Shown: positions 31,741-35,686 of the stretch, one piece after another | Position numbering within the stretch: the first letter of the stretch is position 1 | Layout: every line of letters begins with the position of its first letter | Assembly (NCBI GenBank): GCA_937898715.1 | Contig: CALEKA010000017.1 | Span: forward strand, 1-35,686 | Source of the DNA: an uncultured Prevotella sp. | GTDB lineage: Bacteria; Bacteroidota; Bacteroidia; Bacteroidales; Bacteroidaceae | Direction of reading: 5' to 3' | Length of the DNA stretch: 35,686 nucleotides | Notes under the pieces: generated by a model | Told to the model about the DNA's origin: nothing | Database searches by the model: none | The model's input: the letters and a program-made list of their open reading frames with translations, nothing else | Made by a program: the position numbers and the translations under genes

Positions 31741-34700
31741 TTATCGAGCTATGCTCATCTTAGCTTTGAATTCTTCAAAGTCGAATTCTGTAGCATCTGC
31801 GGGCATATTATCGCTCATTTCAATGGTGTCTGCCAAGACTTGCGAGGCAATGTAGTCTTTGAAAGTAGACACTGCAGCTTCGAGCTGCGGCACCTTCTCT
31901 ATAACGATATTGATGCGGTCTGTTATCTCGAAACCACTTTCCTTGCGGAATGTCTGAATTCGCTTTACGATTTCGCGTGCAAGACCTTCGTTCTTGAGTT
32001 CGGGAGTAATCTCCAAGTCAAGAGCTACAGTAATGCTACCTTCGTTGGCAACGGTCCATCCTGGCATGTCTTCACTGATGATATCCACGTCAGTACGCTC
32101 TACTTCGATAGGCTGTCCGTCAACAGTCAAGGCAATCTTGCCTTCTGCATCCAAGCGGTTGATGTCGTCCTGACTCAATGCGGTGACAGCAGCATTGACA
32201 GCCTTCATTAGCTTGCCAAACTTCTTACCCATCACGCGGAAGTTGCACTTCACTTTCTTCTCGAGCATATTGGCATCGGCGTAGCGGAGTTCTTTCACGT
32301 TTACCTCGTCGAGGATGAGCTGCTTCACTTGTTCTAAGTCGTCGCGGAGTTGACTGTCAGTGACAGGGATTGAGATACACTGCAAGGGCTGACGCACGAT
32401 GACGTGTTCCTTCTTACGCAGAGAGAGCGTCATCGAAGAAACGATCTGTGCCAATTCCATGCGGCGTTCCAAGGCTTTATCGATGCATGCATCATCAGCT
32501 TTGGGGAAGCGTGCCAAGTGTACGCTTTCGCTTGCTCCCTTCACACCGTTGGTCAAATCGCTATAAAGACGATCAGCAAAGAATGGAGCAATAGGCGCCA
32601 TCAGTTTAGCTACGGTTACAAGACAAGTGTAGAGTGTCTGATAAGCGCTCAGTTTGTCTGTATTCATACCGCCGCCCCAGAAGCGCTTACGGCTTAAGCG
32701 TACGTGCCAGTTTGACAGATTGTCTATGACAAACTGCTGAATGAGACGACCAGCCTTTGTCGGTTCGTAATCTTCAAAATCACCTGCTACATTCTTTACG
32801 AGCGTGTTGAGTTCAGAGAGAATCCAACGATCGATTTCAGGACGTTCGCTCACGGGTACTTGTGCTGCCTCGGGATCGAAGTTGTCGACGTTGGCATACA
32901 TGGCGAAGAATGAGTAGGTCTGATAGAGCTTGCCGAAGAAGGTGCGAGCTACTTCCTGTACGCCTTCTTCATCAAACTTGAGGTTGTCCCAAGGAGAAGA
33001 GTTGGTGATCATATACCAACGCAAGGGGTCAGAACCATATTTCTTGATAGCGCCGAAGGGTTCTACGGCATTGCCCAATCGCTTCGACATCTTGTTGCCA
33101 TTCTTATCGAGTACAAGGCCATTGCTTATTACGGCCTTGAAGGCTACACTGTCGAATACCATCGTAGCAATGGCATGCAGTGTGAAGAACCATCCGCGTG
33201 TCTGATCGACGCCTTCTGCAATGAAGTCGGCTGGATAGACAGTGCGGTTGTCAAGCAATTCTTTATTCTCAAACGGATAGTGAATCTGAGCGTAAGGCAT
33301 AGAACCTGAATCGAACCATACGTCGATCAAGTCGGCTTCGCGCTTCATGGGCTTGCCTGAGGGCGAAACCAAAATGATATGGTCAACGTAAGGACGGTGC
33401 AGGTCGATACGATGATAATTTTCTGTAGAATAGTCGCCAGGAATGAAGCCTTTCTCCTTCAGCGGGTTAGAAGTCATGAAACCAGCTGCTACGCTCTTTT
33501 CGATCTCAGCATAGAGCTCTTCGAGCGAACTGATGCAGATTTCCTCACGAGTCTCTGCGTTGCGCCAAATAGGCAGTGGAGTACCCCAATAGCGTGAACG
33601 GCTGAGGTTCCAATCGTTCAAATTCTCAAGCCATTTGCCGAAACGGCCTGAACCTGTGCTCGCGGGCTTCCAAAGGATGCCATTGTTGAGCTCCATCATG
33701 CGTTCTTTCAGTGCAGAACTGCGGATAAACCAGCTATCGAGCGGATAGTAAAGGATGGGCTTATCCGTACGCCAGCAGTGCGGGTAGTTGTGTACATGCT
33801 TTTCAATCTTGAAAGCCTCGCCCGTCTGCTTCATCTCCATACAGATGATGATGTTGAGGTCTTCTGCCTTGGCAGCGGCTTTCTCGTCGTACTTACCATC
33901 CTTGTTGAATTCGGGTGCGTAAGCATTCTTCACGTAGTCGCCAGCGTGATGGCTGTAAGCTTCTACATCTACACATTTCTCAACGAAGTTTTCACACAGT
34001 TCGTCTACGAGGTAGTACTTACCCGTAAGGTCTACCATCGGACGAGTTTCGCCAGCCTTATTGATTAAGAATAGTGAGGGAATGCCTGCGGCTTTCGCCA
34101 CTTTGGCATCGTCGGCACCGAAAGTAGGAGCGATGTGTACGATACCTGTACCATCTTCAGTAGTAACGTAGTCGCCAGGGATTACGCGGAAAGCCAATTC
34201 TTCAAGTTCTACAAACTTGTCGATACCCGAAGTGAAACACTTGTCAGCGTGAGCTTCAGCATATTCCTTAACCCATGCAGGAGAATTGTCTTCTACCTTT
34301 TCGGTAGGCTTTACCCAAGGCATGAGCTGCTTGTAGTGCATGCCCACGAGGTCAGTACCTTTCCATTCGCCTACGATGCGGTAGGGAATCACCTTGTCGC
34401 CATGCTTGTATGCATCGAAGTCAGCATTTTCGCCTTCAGCCTTGAAGTAAGCTGCAAGGCGCGACTTAGCTACAACGGCCGTCATGGGTTCGCCATTATA
34501 CGGGTTGAAGGTCTCTACAGCCACATAGTCGATGTTCGGGCCTACGCAGAGAGCAGTATTTGAAGGGAGAGTCCATGGTGTGGTGGTCCAAGCCAAGAAG
34601 TAGGGCTTGCCCCAATGTGTCATCTCAGGTTTAGGATCGAGGATGGCAAATTGAGCTGTCACCGTAGTATCTTTCACGTCACGGTAACAACCTGGTTGAT

Positions 34701-35283
34701 TCAATTCATGAGAACTCAATCCAGTACCAGCGGCAGGAGAGTAGGGCTGGATGGTATAGCCTTTGTAAAGGAGGCCTTTCTTATAGAGCTGACCGAGAAG
34801 CCACCAGAGTGTTTCGATATAAGAGTTTTCGTAAGTGATATAGGGATGCTCCATGTCCACCCAATAGCCCATCAGGTGGCTCAAGTCTGTCCATTCTTGT
34901 GTGAACTTCATCACATTCTGACGGCAGCGAGCATTGTAGTCTTCTATAGAAATAGATTTACCGATATCTTCCTTGGTAATACCCAATTCTTTTTCTACGC
35001 CCAATTCTACAGGAAGTCCGTGTGTATCCCAACCAGCCTTACGCTTCACTTGGAAGCCTTGCATGGTCTTGTAGCGGCAGAACACGTCCTTGATGGTACG
35101 AGCCATGACATGATGGATGCCAGGGTGTCCGTTGGCAGAGGGAGGTCCTTCAAAGAATACGAAAGACGGGCATCCTTCGCGTTCACTCATACTCTTGTGA
35201 AACAAGTCCTGCTTGTCCCATTTGCTGAGTACATCTTCGTTCACCTCAAAGAGGTTAAGTCCGTTGCGTTCGGTAAATTTCAT
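31741..35283 (-). CDS. ileS: Isoleucyl-tRNA synthetase, eukaryote-like (IleRS2) type
   Basis: Charges tRNA-Ile; 1180 residues, longer than E. coli IleRS (938), with the C-terminal extension of the eukaryote-like class. The class I signature is GHPGIHHV near residue 52-59: the HxGH position reads Gly-Ile-His-His. Other landmarks are GWDTHGLPVE (about 84-93), the editing-domain TTPWTLPSN, DVWFDSG and the KMSKR loop at about 731-735. The ATG at 35283 gives a normal N-terminus. An editing domain is present, so valine should be hydrolysed. The altered GxHH signature is, in published IleRS2 work, linked to very high mupirocin resistance. The DksA-like, lspA and DUF4296 genes follow. Confidence 0.97.
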   Translation of the reverse strand: MKFTERNGLNLFEVNEDVLSKWDKQDLFHKSMSEREGCPSFVFFEGPPSANGHPGIHHVMARTIKDVFCRYKTMQGFQVKRKAGWDTHGLPVELGVEKELGITKEDIGKSISIEDYNARCRQNVMKFTQEWTDLSHLMGYWVDMEHPYITYENSYIETLWWLLGQLYKKGLLYKGYTIQPYSPAAGTGLSSHELNQPGCYRDVKDTTVTAQFAILDPKPEMTHWGKPYFLAWTTTPWTLPSNTALCVGPNIDYVAVETFNPYNGEPMTAVVAKSRLAAYFKAEGENADFDAYKHGDKVIPYRIVGEWKGTDLVGMHYKQLMPWVKPTEKVEDNSPAWVKEYAEAHADKCFTSGIDKFVELEELAFRVIPGDYVTTEDGTGIVHIAPTFGADDAKVAKAAGIPSLFLINKAGETRPMVDLTGKYYLVDELCENFVEKCVDVEAYSHHAGDYVKNAYAPEFNKDGKYDEKAAAKAEDLNIIICMEMKQTGEAFKIEKHVHNYPHCWRTDKPILYYPLDSWFIRSSALKERMMELNNGILWKPASTGSGRFGKWLENLNDWNLSRSRYWGTPLPIWRNAETREEICISSLEELYAEIEKSVAAGFMTSNPLKEKGFIPGDYSTENYHRIDLHRPYVDHIILVSPSGKPMKREADLIDVWFDSGSMPYAQIHYPFENKELLDNRTVYPADFIAEGVDQTRGWFFTLHAIATMVFDSVAFKAVISNGLVLDKNGNKMSKRLGNAVEPFGAIKKYGSDPLRWYMITNSSPWDNLKFDEEGVQEVARTFFGKLYQTYSFFAMYANVDNFDPEAAQVPVSERPEIDRWILSELNTLVKNVAGDFEDYEPTKAGRLIQQFVIDNLSNWHVRLSRKRFWGGGMNTDKLSAYQTLYTCLVTVAKLMAPIAPFFADRLYSDLTNGVKGASESVHLARFPKADDACIDKALERRMELAQIVSSMTLSLRKKEHVIVRQPLQCISIPVTDSQLRDDLEQVKQLILDEVNVKELRYADANMLEKKVKCNFRVMGKKFGKLMKAVNAAVTALSQDDINRLDAEGKIALTVDGQPIEVERTDVDIISEDMPGWTVANEGSITVALDLEITPELKNEGLAREIVKRIQTFRKESGFEITDRINIVIEKVPQLEAAVSTFKDYIASQVLADTIEMSDNMPADATEFDFEEFKAKMSIAR

Positions 35284-35395
35284 ATTTCGTTATTGTGTCT
35301 CTTTTGTAATTATTCTTCGTTCGGTAGGGGATTTGCTGCTGATTGCTGCACTCCTCTTACGCCTATATATACTATGTGTACAATATAAAGCGTGG

Positions 35396-35403
35396 CAAAG
35401 TTA
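35396..35403 (-). promoter_or_regulatory. -7 box before ileS
   Basis: TAACTTTG is read on the minus strand at 35403-35396. The nearest TTTG-type box (35431-35428) is 24 bases upstream, too far for a standard match, so the -33 region is uncertain. The leader to ATG 35283 would be about 105 bases; no T-box-like fold was recognised. Confidence 0.45.
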
Positions 35404-35507
35404 GACAATTTTTGTGTAAGCGTAATGCAAAACTCAGCGAAATCTCCTACATAAAGGGATATTTATCTGAGTTTTATCATTTATTCAGGACTCTAAATGT
35501 CTAATGT

Positions 35508-35600
35508 GTTGGCGGAATTTGTAAACGAGTTGACAAGTTAACAGGTAAGATTGTCGAGTCCAACCATTCTTATTTTAACGAAGCATGTAGTCTAAGGCAC
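35508..35600. repeat. Partial copy of the inverted-repeat element (left arm and middle)
   Basis: GTTGGCGGAATT (35508-35519), GTTGACAAGTTAACAGGTAAG, GTCGAGTCCAACCATTCT and TAGTCTAAGGCA follow the order of the element at 30963-31119, with scattered changes. The right arm is missing: after the middle the sequence becomes CTGAAGTTTAGG. Confidence 0.8.
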
Positions 35601-35636
35601 TGAAGTTTAGGATTTAGAATGGGCGGGCTGTATCAT

Positions 35637-35686
35637 CGTGCAAGTCGAATGCAATCAAGCTTGCTTGAATTGCTGAGACGCAGCCG
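35637..35686. repeat. 65-bp-type dispersed repeat (form B) at the window end
   Basis: CGTGCAAGTCGAATGCAATC is followed by AAGCTTGCTTGAATTGCTGAG and ACGCAGCCG, where the window stops. It matches the copy at the window start and the second unit at 20100-20165. Only the part inside the window can be described. From 35284 to 35686 there is no gene, only the ileS promoter region and these two repeats. Confidence 0.75.

Noticed and set aside
34615..35388. 257-residue plus-strand open frame opposite the start of ileS
   Set aside because: It is the antisense shadow of a highly conserved, complete ileS frame; the peptide has no family features, and other shadows of similar kind run all along ileS (for example 31624-32211 and 34135-34563).
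1..35686. tRNA or rRNA genes
   Set aside because: No cloverleaf with the usual T-loop GTTCRANNC and acceptor pairing, and no rRNA core sequence, was recognised in any gap.

Overview
The window is ordinary-looking chromosome of a member of the Bacteroidales (Bacteroides/Prevotella-like; I cannot fix the genus). The support is the content (DUF4270 and DUF4296 lipoproteins, a PorE-like TPR/PD40/OmpA lipoprotein, the second EF-G paralog typical of Bacteroides, a eukaryote-like IleRS, long Bacteroidetes-type LspA) and promoters of the Bacteroidetes type (TTTG or TTG, about 19 bases, then TAnnTTTG). No rRNA, tRNA, CRISPR array, phage or complete transposon was seen.

Layout. 1-5236: a plus-strand run of an orphan substrate-binding-like lipoprotein, a cytoplasmic TPR protein, a secreted alpha/beta hydrolase and a YgjP-type metalloprotease-fold protein. 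5237-5746: a gene-free stretch with a 22-bp-period array made of two unit types and several hairpins. 5747-8965 (minus): a frameshifted S33-type hydrolase, a uracil permease and dapA. 8966-9447: back-to-back promoters and repeats. 9448-13065 (plus): PorE-like protein, then an MlaE/MlaF lipid ABC transporter pair. 13066-13417: hairpin plus a 73-bp tandem repeat. 13418-17736 (minus): an envelope and housekeeping operon (lauroyl-type acyltransferase, DUF2520 oxidoreductase, kdsC, maf, TsaC/YrdC) followed by a small lipoprotein. 18058-22478 (plus): engB, a membrane histidine kinase, then the EF-G paralog. 22642-23847 (minus): panC-panD. 24119-29038 (plus): a short GT5-like protein, a DUF4270 lipoprotein, a sugar nucleotidyltransferase and a GH27 alpha-galactosidase. 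29134-35283 (minus): ileS, a DksA/TraR-like regulator, lspA, a DUF4296 lipoprotein and a 59-residue small protein.

The genes are mostly housekeeping: lysine/peptidoglycan precursor (dapA), coenzyme A precursor (panC, panD), lipid A/Kdo (acyltransferase, kdsC), lipoprotein maturation (lspA), translation and tRNA modification (ileS, EF-G paralog, TsaC, engB), outer-membrane lipid traffic (MlaEF), and polysaccharide use (GH27). I found no clear defence or mobile system.

The parts that reward a second look are: the two-type 22-bp array at 5350-5525; a dispersed repeat superfamily (73-bp and 65-bp forms) whose 73-bp form carries a TATCTTTG promoter-like box; a short inverted-repeat element near 30963 with partial copies elsewhere; the +2 frameshift that removes the catalytic His of the hydrolase at 5747-6717; and three housekeeping proteins with altered signature residues (EF-G paralog, IleRS, DksA-like protein).
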